DNA from: Bacillota bacterium
Lineage (GTDB): Bacteria; Bacillota; Clostridia; Acetivibrionales; DSM-1351
DNA: 13,039 nucleotides
Assembly (NCBI GenBank): GCA_023397905.1
Contig: JAEWSZ010000222.1
Location: 1 to 13,039, forward strand
Reading direction: 5' to 3'
Shown piece by piece: positions 7,074 to 12,663 of the stretch. Within the stretch, counting starts at the first letter, position 1, and each line of letters begins with the position of its first letter. Position numbers and translations under genes: made by a program. Under the pieces are notes generated by a model, which had not been told where the DNA came from, did no database searches, and saw only the letters and a program-made list of their open reading frames with translations.

Positions 7074-7124
7074 TTTGTTAACCTCTTTCTGTATAAGATA
7101 ATAATATAGTATTTTTAATAATTT

Positions 7125-7157
7125 AAAAAAAATACCCTGGAAGAGGGAGAGGGTATT
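7125..7157 (-). terminator. Minus-strand intrinsic terminator or attenuator upstream of DUF421
   Basis: AATACCCT (7131-7138) and AGGGTATT (7150-7157) form an 8-bp stem. On the minus strand this is followed at once by a run of Us (As at 7125-7132). No minus-strand gene ends here, so it would stop a transcript that has only begun in the leader of the DUF421 gene. Confidence 0.55.
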
Positions 7158-7159
7158 AA

Positions 7160-7201
7160 TTTCTCCATATTAGGTATTTTAGGGCTTAATATTTAGAGAA
7201 A
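7160..7201 (-). promoter_or_regulatory. Stem-loop directly ahead of the minus-strand terminator
   Basis: TTTCTC-c-ATATTA (7160-7172) pairs with TAATAT-tta-GAGAAA (7187-7201): a two-part stem around a 14-base loop (AT-rich with a GGGCTT end). On the minus strand it precedes the terminator by 2 bases, the order expected of an aptamer plus terminator. It matches no class I know. The base composition is AT-rich, so chance pairing is possible. Confidence 0.3.
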
Positions 7202-7288
7202 TCGAGAAAATCAACGATTTTAGGATAATTATCATATTAATTGATTGCAGAATAACATTTTTTTCAATTTAAATTGGAATTTAACATT

Positions 7289-7317
7289 TTTAGATAATAT
7301 TCAAAAGGTGGTATAAT
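7289..7317 (+). promoter_or_regulatory. Candidate upstream promoter P1 of the tyrS leader region
   Basis: TATAAT (7312-7317) is a perfect -10 box with TTTAGA (7289-7294) 17 bases before it. Initiation would be near 7324, some 160 bases before the better-placed promoter of the T-box RNA. Confidence 0.5.
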
Positions 7318-7449
7318 TAAAATGTATTCTTTACTAATGGGGCATTGTAAATGGCGATAGGCTGTTATAGTGCTCATTATTTTTACCCTTTATTCCGGAC
7401 TCGCGGGAACCTACGGGACTGAAATATTTATTTTGGGGGTTAATAATAG
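7318..7449 (+). other. Unexplained stretch between two promoters
   Basis: No convincing gene was found. A frame starting GTG at 7370 and ending at 7585 runs into the T-box and has no family likeness. The GC-rich core (CTCGCGGGAACCTACGGGAC, 7399-7418) is unlike its AT-rich surroundings and may belong to an extra leader RNA made from P1. Confidence 0.35.
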
Positions 7450-7479
7450 TTGCACAAAGATATTTTTGTATGATAGAAT
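7450..7479 (+). promoter_or_regulatory. Main promoter P2 of the tyrS T-box
   Basis: TTGCAC (7450-7455), 18 bases, then the extended -10 box TG-a-TAGAAT (7471-7479). Initiation near 7486 puts the RNA start just before stem I of the T-box, as expected. Confidence 0.6.
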
Positions 7480-7485
7480 TGGTAT

Positions 7486-7775
7486 TAAATATTCAAAGGC
7501 CGTGAATAATTCCGGAATGATGCCCTGTACAGGCCATTCCCCAGTAGCAGTCCATGCTGTTTTAAGAGAGCAATCTGGTTGGTGAAAAGATTGAAGGCAT
7601 GGAAATTGCGAATTACAGATTAGGAGCCGCATTTGCCGGGTATGCCCGTTACAGCGATAAAGATCCTGAAGGCGCGTTAAGTCTGTGCTTTTCAGGGTGA
7701 ATTAAGGTGGTACCACGAGCTCTTCGTCCTTATAAAAGCCAATTCAGATGGCTTGGGACAAAGGGTTTTTTTATT
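7486..7775 (+). promoter_or_regulatory. Tyrosine T-box riboswitch leader of tyrS
   Basis: This RNA senses uncharged tRNA-Tyr and lets transcription proceed into tyrS. Seen in order: the stem I S-turn half AGTA (7543-7546); the AGAGAG bulge (7565-7570); the GGTTGGTGAAAAG apical segment; GAAT-TAC with the specifier UAC (Tyr) at 7614-7616; and AGGAGCCG after it. The T-box AAGGTGGTACCACGAG (7704-7719) includes the TGGT (7708-7711) that pairs with the ACCA end of tRNA. The terminator pairs GTCC (7726-7729) and AAGCCA (7736-7741) with TGGCTT (7749-7754) and GGAC (7756-7759), followed by a T7 run at 7766-7772. The alternative antiterminator uses AAGG with CCTT of the terminator arm. Confidence 0.95.
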
Positions 7776-7818
7776 TTTATGGGACATATTAAAAACAGGG
7801 TATGAGGAGTGAAAGTTT

Positions 7819-9045
7819 ATGGGCAACGTTTACGATTTATTAAAAGAAAGAGGCTTTTTAGCACAGGTTACGCATGAAGAAGAGGTTAGGAAGCTGTTAA
7901 ATGAAAAGAAGGTAACTTTTTATATCGGGTTTGACCCTACGGCGGACAGCCTGCACGTGGGGCATTTTCTCCAGCTGATGGTCATGGCTCACATGCAGCA
8001 GGCAGGGCACAGGCCGATTGCCCTCATTGGCGGAGGAACTGCAATGGTTGGAGATCCATCCGGCAAAAACGATATGAGGAAGATGATGACCAGGGAGATC
8101 ATCCAGTACAACGCTGACAGATTCAAGGTACAGATTTCGAAATTTATTGATTTTTCAGAAGACAGAGCGGTTATGGTGGACAACGGGGACTGGCTCCTGG
8201 GGCTGAATTACGTTGAGTTTTTGAGGAATGTGGGAGTCCACTTCTCCGTCAACAGAATGTTGACGGCGGAATGCTTCAAGAGCAGAATGGAAAAGGGCCT
8301 GACCTTCCTTGAATTCAACTATATGCTGATGCAGAGCTATGACTTCCTGGTGCTCAACAGAAAGTACAACTGCGAAATGCAGCTGGGAGGCGACGATCAA
8401 TGGTCCAATATTCTGGGCGGCCTTGACCTGGTCAGGAAATCCGATGGAAAGAGCGTATACGGAATGACCTTCACCCTGCTCACAACCAGCGAGGGCAAAA
8501 AGATGGGAAAAACCGAAAGCGGAGCCGTTTGGCTGGATCCTGAAAAGACCACGCCTTATGAGTTCTACCAGTACTGGAGAAATATCAGCGACAACGACGT
8601 TGAAAAGTGTCTGGCGCTGCTGACATTCCTTCCAATGGATGAGGTGAGGAGACTGGGCGCGATGGAGGATGCCGGGATCAACCAGGCTAAAGCCGTTCTC
8701 GCCTATGAGGTCACAAAGATAGTTCACGGAGAGGCGGAGGCCCAAAAGGCAAAAGAAGCTGCCGAAGCTATTTTTGGAGGGAAAGGGGATTCCGACAACA
8801 TACCCTTCATTGAGATTCGGGCTTCAGAGCTGGAGGCCGGTATTAAAATAACAGACCTGCTGGTACTGGCCGGACTGACCCCCTCCAAGAGCGAGGCCAG
8901 AAGAACGGTCCAGCAGGGCGGAGTTATGCTGAATGAAGCCAAGATAACAAGCTTTGACCACGTTGTGGGGACGGGCGACCTGAAAGACGGGGAAATGATG
9001 CTCCAGAAGGGCAAGAAGAGCTTTGTAAAAATCAAGGCGGTTTAA
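7819..9045 (+). CDS. tyrS: Tyrosyl-tRNA synthetase
   Basis: This class I synthetase attaches tyrosine to tRNA-Tyr in the cytoplasm. Its 408 residues are normal for a bacterial TyrRS. Seen: the ATP-binding HIGH-type motif as HVGH (46-49) after FDPTADSL; the Tyr-site segment QLGGDDQWSNI (188-198); KMGKT (228-232), a common variant of KMSKS; and a C-terminal S4 RNA-binding domain (about 340-405, with SKSEARRTVQQGGVMLN). AGGAGTG before the ATG supports the start. The UAC specifier of the upstream T-box agrees with the product. The gene appears single and complete. A 17-bp hairpin lies about 80 bases downstream. Confidence 0.98.
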   Translation: MGNVYDLLKERGFLAQVTHEEEVRKLLNEKKVTFYIGFDPTADSLHVGHFLQLMVMAHMQQAGHRPIALIGGGTAMVGDPSGKNDMRKMMTREIIQYNADRFKVQISKFIDFSEDRAVMVDNGDWLLGLNYVEFLRNVGVHFSVNRMLTAECFKSRMEKGLTFLEFNYMLMQSYDFLVLNRKYNCEMQLGGDDQWSNILGGLDLVRKSDGKSVYGMTFTLLTTSEGKKMGKTESGAVWLDPEKTTPYEFYQYWRNISDNDVEKCLALLTFLPMDEVRRLGAMEDAGINQAKAVLAYEVTKIVHGEAEAQKAKEAAEAIFGGKGDSDNIPFIEIRASELEAGIKITDLLVLAGLTPSKSEARRTVQQGGVMLNEAKITSFDHVVGTGDLKDGEMMLQKGKKSFVKIKAV

Positions 9046-9123
9046 GCGCATTCAGGATCTTTTGAGTTGAAGCCGTATGAAATATAAAATTTGAAATGGA
9101 ATACTAAAATTAAATTTGAAGAA

Positions 9124-9168
9124 AATAATAAAGGATTCAATTGACCGTTGAGTTCTTTATTATTTTAC
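9124..9168 (+). terminator. 17-bp hairpin after tyrS, abutting the next ribosome site
   Basis: Bases 9124-9140 pair with 9148-9164 (17 bp including two G-U pairs) around a 7-base loop TTGACCG, followed by TT. It looks like the tyrS terminator. The ribosome site AAGGAGG of the next gene starts about 5 bases later, so a promoter for that gene cannot lie between hairpin and start. Confidence 0.6.
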
Positions 9169-9182
9169 AAGGAGGATCCGAT

Positions 9183-9377
9183 ATGCCGATTACCAGTAAG
9201 GAACTTATGCTGATCCAGGATAATGTCAGCATGTGCGAGAGCAATATAAAATATTATCAGGGCTGCGCGCAGCTTGCTGCGGACAGTCAGGTAAAGAATC
9301 TGTGCAACCAGCTGGCAAATGAGGAAAAGAACAATCTGCAGCTGTTGATAAAGCATATTAACACAGCCGGACAATAA
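9183..9377 (+). CDS. Small helical spore-coat-type protein
   Basis: The 64-residue, probably all-helical protein contains SKELMLIQDNVSMCESNIKY and LCNQLANEEKNNLQLLIKH. It resembles the small CotF-type or ferritin-like coat partners found next to coat-F genes in Clostridia. The start is ATG 9183, placed by AAGGAGG at 9169-9175; the longer in-frame TTG form has no ribosome site. Three cysteines (C18, C27 and C39) could cross-link in a coat layer; that role is inference. The next coat gene begins 64 bases later, suggesting one operon. Expression is expected in the mother cell during sporulation, but I did not find a convincing sigma-E or sigma-K promoter. Confidence 0.65.
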   Translation: MPITSKELMLIQDNVSMCESNIKYYQGCAQLAADSQVKNLCNQLANEEKNNLQLLIKHINTAGQ

Positions 9378-9441
9378 CAAAACCCGCTTTCTTCAGCAGC
9401 TTTGCCGGAGAGGGCATATAAAAATCATATGGAGGAAAGCT

Positions 9442-9711
9442 ATGGCAAACTTAACAGACAAGGATATAATGGCGTCGGTTCTGAATGAACACAAGCTGGC
9501 CGCGTCATCTCTGACAAATCTAATTCTGGAAAGTGTGTCTCCCATGCTGAGAAGCGATGCGGAGAGCATATTGACCAGAACCTTCAACGCACAGAAACAG
9601 GTTTTTGACATGATGTCCCAAAAAGGGTGGTATCCGGTCCAGAATGCAAATCAGCAGGAGATATCATCGGCACAGCAAAAGATACAAAATGTTGAATCAC
9701 AGCTGTCATAA
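9442..9711 (+). CDS. Spore coat protein, CotF family
   Basis: The 89-residue protein has the typical coat-F layout: an N-terminal helix with the DIMASVLNEHKLAASSLTNL segment, a second helix with LRSDAESILTRTFNAQKQVF, and the signature end QKGWYPVQ followed by a Gln/Ser-rich tail. CotF-type proteins are assembled into the spore coat late in sporulation. GGAGG sits about 8 bases before the ATG. It is the last gene of the two-gene unit and ends before a strong terminator at 9719. It has no cysteine, unlike its small neighbour. Family assignment is by pattern recognition, not database search. Confidence 0.8.
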   Translation: MANLTDKDIMASVLNEHKLAASSLTNLILESVSPMLRSDAESILTRTFNAQKQVFDMMSQKGWYPVQNANQQEISSAQQKIQNVESQLS

Positions 9712-9718
9712 ATTCAGA

Positions 9719-9749
9719 GGGCAAGCCCGCCTGCGGCTTGTCCTTATTT
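9719..9749 (+). terminator. Terminator of the coat gene pair
   Basis: GGGCAAGCC (9719-9727) pairs with GGCTTGTCC (9735-9743) over 9 bp around a 7-base loop, then TTATTT. It starts 8 bases after the coat-gene stop. Confidence 0.85.
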
Positions 9750-9964
9750 CTGATTTGCCCCATATACCGGGGCAAGCCATAGCCTCAGGTCCAAAATGGG
9801 ACAGGGATGGATAATCCGGCTTTCTAAAACCGTGCAATACGTGTAAAATACACATTTCCAGAGCTTTTAACATACGCCCTAAAGTTGAGTAACACTTTGT
9901 TAATATAAGCATAAGATAATAATGCAGGAGCATAGGGGATTTTTATATGCATTTTTTATTTTAA
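9744..9964 (+). other. Intergenic region between the coat genes and the murA fragment
   Basis: It contains a perfect 7-bp hairpin TTGCCCC-atatacc-GGGGCAA (9755-9775) whose 3' arm repeats GGGCAAGCC of the previous terminator, and a small palindrome GTGTA-aaa-TACAC (9841-9853) that could be an operator. TTGAGT (9885-9890) and TATAAG (9904-9909) have the wrong spacing for a SigA promoter. I found no gene. Confidence 0.4.
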
Positions 9965-9989
9965 TTGTCATTCTTAAGGAGGGAAGGTC

Positions 9990-10043
9990 GTGCAAGCACT
10001 ACATTCAAAACAGTTCCGGCATCGGAGGTGTATTTTATTATGA
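9990..10043 (+). CDS. Possible 17-codon leader ORF overlapping the murA start
   Basis: GTG at 9990 follows a near-perfect AAGGAGG (9976-9982) with 7-base spacing. It reads a basic 17-residue peptide (MQALHSKQFRHRRCILL) and ends with TGA at 10041-10043, which overlaps the murA ATG (10040-10042) as ATGA. That arrangement is a standard translational coupling junction. The murA start also has its own GGAGGTG (10024-10030), inside this ORF. Whether the peptide is made is not known. Confidence 0.35.
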   Translation: MQALHSKQFRHRRCILL

Positions 10044-10438
10044 ATAAAATAACAATCAGGGGAGGTAAAAAACTAAAAGGTGAGATTGGAATTGAAGGTG
10101 CAAAAAATTCCGTGTTGCCCATACTTGCCGCTACTATTTTGAACGGCGGGGAGAACGTGATAAAGAACTGCCCTATGTTCAAGGATGTGGAAGTTATTCT
10201 GGATATCCTGAAGACTATAGGCTGTAAAGTGAAAATAGAAGACAATACTGCTGTCATCGATTCGTCGTCAATCTCTTCCACGGTTGTTTCCGAAAGCCTG
10301 GCCTCGGAAATGAGATCATCCATTATTCTGATGGGGCCGCTTCTGGCAAGGGAAGGGAAAGTGACTATAAGCTACCCGGGGGAGTGGGTGGGTCTTTGGA
10401 GAATTCAGGACGCAGAATTCAGGATTCAGAATCTTTAA
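10040..10438 (+). pseudogene. murA: murA 5' fragment (UDP-GlcNAc enolpyruvyl transferase), truncated
   Basis: The first ~114 of 132 codons are clear MurA: MNKITIRGGKKLKGEI, then GAKNSVLPILAATIL with the conserved K22-N23, MFKDVEVILDIL, and ending GPLLAREGKVTISYPG. Intact MurA is about 415-430 residues and continues with PGGC, carrying the catalytic Cys. Here the frame changes after PG to an unrelated tail (WVGLWRIQDAEFRIQNL) and stops. The catalytic loop and most of both domains are missing, so it should not make UDP-GlcNAc-enolpyruvate. The promoter-proximal end looks intact (GGAGGTG, ATG). The tail enters the palindromic repeat beginning at 10401. No more MurA coding sequence follows in the window. 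Either the gene was broken in the genome or the assembly joins wrongly here. Confidence 0.85.
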
Positions 10439-10489
10439 ATCCCGCTTTTAAGCCGTCATTCAGAATCCTGACTCCTGGGTTCTGAATTC
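10401..10489. repeat. Palindromic 89-bp repeat element with 32-bp inverted arms
   Basis: The left arm (10401-10432) and the reverse complement of the right arm (10458-10489) match at 27 of 32 bases, around a 25-base centre. The arms are built of 7-base degenerate units (GAATTCA, GGACGCA, GAATTCA, GGATTCA). TTTT follows at once, so the RNA could also act as a terminator. A related sequence lies at 662-718. It encodes nothing and resembles a MITE- or REP-like dispersed element. No target-site duplication was recognised. Confidence 0.8.
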
Positions 10490-10533
10490 TTTTAAAATTA
10501 CAATTTTGTAACCTGTTGTCATAACTGATATTA

Positions 10534-10563
10534 TTTACGGTTTATACAGGGCTATGATATAAT
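10534..10563 (+). promoter_or_regulatory. Promoter of the ECF sigma/anti-sigma unit
   Basis: TTTACG (10534-10539), 18 bases, then the extended -10 box TG-a-TATAAT (10555-10563). Initiation near 10570 gives a 165-base leader. This is SigA-like, so the sigma factor need not be wholly autoregulated. Confidence 0.65.
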
Positions 10564-10634
10564 GACTTGTAACTTGAGACATTTTTACTTAGGTCACTTG
10601 ATATGATACACTATGAATAAATTTGGACCTATTA

Positions 10635-10713
10635 GGGCCCGGCTAAAGTCTGATTCTGCCTGTAAATTTCAGGCAAATTTTGCGTCAGGCGGGGCAAAAT
10701 TTTATGCGGGCTC
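10635..10713 (+). promoter_or_regulatory. Structured 5' leader of the ECF sigma gene
   Basis: A closing stem GGGCCCG (10635-10641) with CGGGCTC (10707-10713, one G-U) encloses two hairpins: GCCTG (10658-10662) with CAGGC (10670-10674), and the 9-bp stem AAATTTTGC (10675-10683) with GCAAAATTT (10694-10702). The loop of the second contains another CAGGC (10686-10690), which could compete for GCCTG. The fold ends about 10 bases before the AGTAGGA ribosome site. It is not followed by a T-tract, so control of translation is more likely than attenuation. I know no matching riboswitch class. Confidence 0.45.
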
Positions 10714-10734
10714 TTAAGAGAAAGTAGGATCAAA

Positions 10735-11331
10735 ATGGGATTGAAAGATGAAAATAGTTTGCTGACTAAAGCGCGGCAGGGAGATGTACAGGCATTTGAG
10801 GAACTTACCGGCAGCTACTATACCAAAGTGTACAACATTTGTTTCAGAATGCTGAACAACCCGGAAGATGCAAGCGAGCAGGCACAGGAGACATTTATTA
10901 AAGCATTCAGATACATAAAAGGTTTTAAAGGTGACTGTTCTTTTTCCACATGGGTTTATCGCATTGCGACAAACACCTGTCTTGACTTTATCAGAAAAAA
11001 TAAAAATAAAAAAACCATTTCCCTTGAACAGGAGACTTTTGAGGAAGTAACCGTAAAGGACAGATTGGTTTCAAATACCCCCGGCCCTGAGAAAATAGCC
11101 GAAGTCAACGCGCAAAAGTCGGCTATAAAACGGGCAATGTCAAAAATGCATGAAAAAAACAGAGTAATTATTATACTGAGAGATTTTATGGGACTTAGCT
11201 ATGACCAGATAGCCGAAACCGTGGAGGTTCCCGTAGGAACCGTCAAATCCAGGATCAGCAGGGCAAGATCAGAATTGAGAGATTTATTGTGTCAGGATAA
11301 GGAACATTTATTTACTGACTACGTCAAATAG
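10735..11331 (+). CDS. ECF-type RNA polymerase sigma factor (SigW-like)
   Basis: The 198-residue protein has the two-domain ECF layout. Region 2 spans about 17-90 (FEELTGSYYTKVYNICFRML, EDASEQAQETFIKAFRYI and the DNA-melting STWVYRIATNTCLDFIRK). A variable linker lies at 91-128. Region 4 spans about 130-186, with the helix-turn-helix LSYDQIAETVEVPVGTVKSR that reads -35 DNA. Region 3 is absent, as expected for the class. It binds core RNA polymerase and directs a stress regulon when released by its anti-sigma partner, encoded next. AGTAGGA lies at good spacing before the ATG. The upstream promoter is SigA-like with a structured leader. The regulon cannot be inferred from this window. Confidence 0.93.
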   Translation: MGLKDENSLLTKARQGDVQAFEELTGSYYTKVYNICFRMLNNPEDASEQAQETFIKAFRYIKGFKGDCSFSTWVYRIATNTCLDFIRKNKNKKTISLEQETFEEVTVKDRLVSNTPGPEKIAEVNAQKSAIKRAMSKMHEKNRVIIILRDFMGLSYDQIAETVEVPVGTVKSRISRARSELRDLLCQDKEHLFTDYVK

Positions 11332-11391
11332 AATGAACATGGGTTTTATAAATGTGAAATCCGGCAAGCGATTTTGAAAGGAGGGATGACA

Positions 11392-12570
11392 ATGAATTTC
11401 TGTAAAGATATAGATATGTATATTTCACTATATATTGATGAATTATTGGAAGATGACGTCAAAGAAGAATTTTTAAAACACATTGAAGATTGCGGTCAAT
11501 GTGCTCAGAAACTCAAAGAAGAGTCATTTATCACCGGGCTGTGCAAAGACGATGAAGAATTTGACCTGCCCAATGACTTTTCAGCTTCTCTCCACAACAA
11601 ACTCCTGGAACTAAATGAGCGGGAAAACAAGAGCAAAAAGAATTTGTTCATTTATAATAAAAAATTTATTGCAGGCCTGTCCACAGCGGCTGTCCTGGCA
11701 ATATCACTTCTTGCGTACAATCTGCTGCCGGGTATAAGTACAAATTCCCAGAAAGCGGGTTCCTTTAGCAAGTCCGCCAGCCCGGAAGTTGCGTCGGCCT
11801 CGGATACATCTCAGGCATTTGCACAGTTCAGCGGGGATTCCGGAAACAGTAGCGGTTCCGGAGAGGCGGGACCCAGTGTGGAAAGCCGCCAGAAGGTAGA
11901 CGACAGCCTTAATTTCAGCCAGTCGGCCCCACTCTCAGGCAAGGCCTCAAGCCCCGAGACAGACAGGGGAGAAAAAAAGGTCGCCCCTCCGGCCGGAACT
12001 TATAAAAGCAGGAAGGCTGATCCCGGGCAGAGTACTGTAAACCAGCAGAACAGCCCGGCTGAGGACGAAAGCCTTGAACAGGTCCAGCAATATGACCTGA
12101 TGAAAACGGAAGACAAGCTGTATTTTTCAAATTATGCGGAGTTAAGCCTGAAAGTTTCTTCCGCAGGAAAGGAATTTGAAAACCTGAATAAGTTCATGCG
12201 GGAATTGGGCGCTGCAAATCAAGGTGAGGATACGGCGCGTACATTTGCGGCAAATCCTTCCGCAATCCCGGAATATACGGATTATTCCATGCCCCTGGGT
12301 TTATATTCTTCACTTAAAAATCAGGCTTTGGCAAAATATCAGCTGGAATTGATCGAAAAAACTGGTATAATTAAAAATGATGTTACATCAGAGTATAACA
12401 TTTTGGTTCAACAAAAGCTTGATATCGAAGAAAAAATAAACCTCGCCCTTGAGAAGGGTGAAGATACGGCTGCTTTAGAGGCGGAAAAAAACAATTTGCA
12501 GAAGGAAATGGATAATTTGTCTGCAAATCAGGGCATGATTACCGTAAGGGTATATTATCAGTTGAATTGA
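11392..12570 (+). CDS. Membrane-anchored zinc-finger anti-sigma factor
   Basis: The 392-residue partner of the sigma factor begins 60 bases after it. The start is ATG 11392, with AAAGGAGG at 11377-11384; the in-frame TTG upstream lies before the ribosome site. Seen: an N-terminal zf-HC2/ZAS domain with H30-x3-C34-x2-C37, and C4 as a likely fourth ligand, which holds the sigma factor in the cytosol. One membrane helix follows (about 92-112, IAGLSTAAVLAISLLAYNLL). Next comes a long Ser/Ala/Gly/Pro-rich linker (about 118-230) outside the membrane. The outer domain (about 240-392, with YAELSLKVSSA and a coiled coil near 335-375) resembles DUF4349-type sensor domains, a weak match. Release probably involves regulated proteolysis; the signal is unknown. 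Confidence 0.88.
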   Translation: MNFCKDIDMYISLYIDELLEDDVKEEFLKHIEDCGQCAQKLKEESFITGLCKDDEEFDLPNDFSASLHNKLLELNERENKSKKNLFIYNKKFIAGLSTAAVLAISLLAYNLLPGISTNSQKAGSFSKSASPEVASASDTSQAFAQFSGDSGNSSGSGEAGPSVESRQKVDDSLNFSQSAPLSGKASSPETDRGEKKVAPPAGTYKSRKADPGQSTVNQQNSPAEDESLEQVQQYDLMKTEDKLYFSNYAELSLKVSSAGKEFENLNKFMRELGAANQGEDTARTFAANPSAIPEYTDYSMPLGLYSSLKNQALAKYQLELIEKTGIIKNDVTSEYNILVQQKLDIEEKINLALEKGEDTAALEAEKNNLQKEMDNLSANQGMITVRVYYQLN

Positions 12571-12593
12571 TTCCTGATCATATGACGGGAGTA

Positions 12594-12621
12594 TGCAAAT
12601 GCATTTACAGATGTATTTGCA
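12594..12621 (+). other. Hairpin between the anti-sigma gene and polA
   Basis: TGCAAATGCAT (12594-12604) pairs with ATGTATTTGCA (12611-12621) over 11 bp with one G-U, around a 6-base loop. No T-tract follows, so it is not a clear terminator. It lies about 43 bases before the polA start, so polA may be read from the sigma operon, or from a promoter I cannot see. Confidence 0.45.
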
Positions 12622-12663
12622 GCACGGCTGAATTGTCTAAAAAGCAGCTGCTGGAGGGCACGA

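Noticed and set aside
7399..7418. Second T-box specifier (GAACCTAC) in the upstream leader
   Set aside because: No AGTA, AGAGAG bulge or T-box sequence accompanies it; the true specifier is at 7614-7616.
7370..7585. 71-codon open frame in the tyrS leader
   Set aside because: It overlaps promoter P2 and T-box stem I, starts at GTG without a clear ribosome site and has no family likeness.
8155..8745. 196-codon minus-strand open frame inside tyrS
   Set aside because: It is a shadow of the conserved tyrS coding strand; no ribosome site and no recognisable domain.
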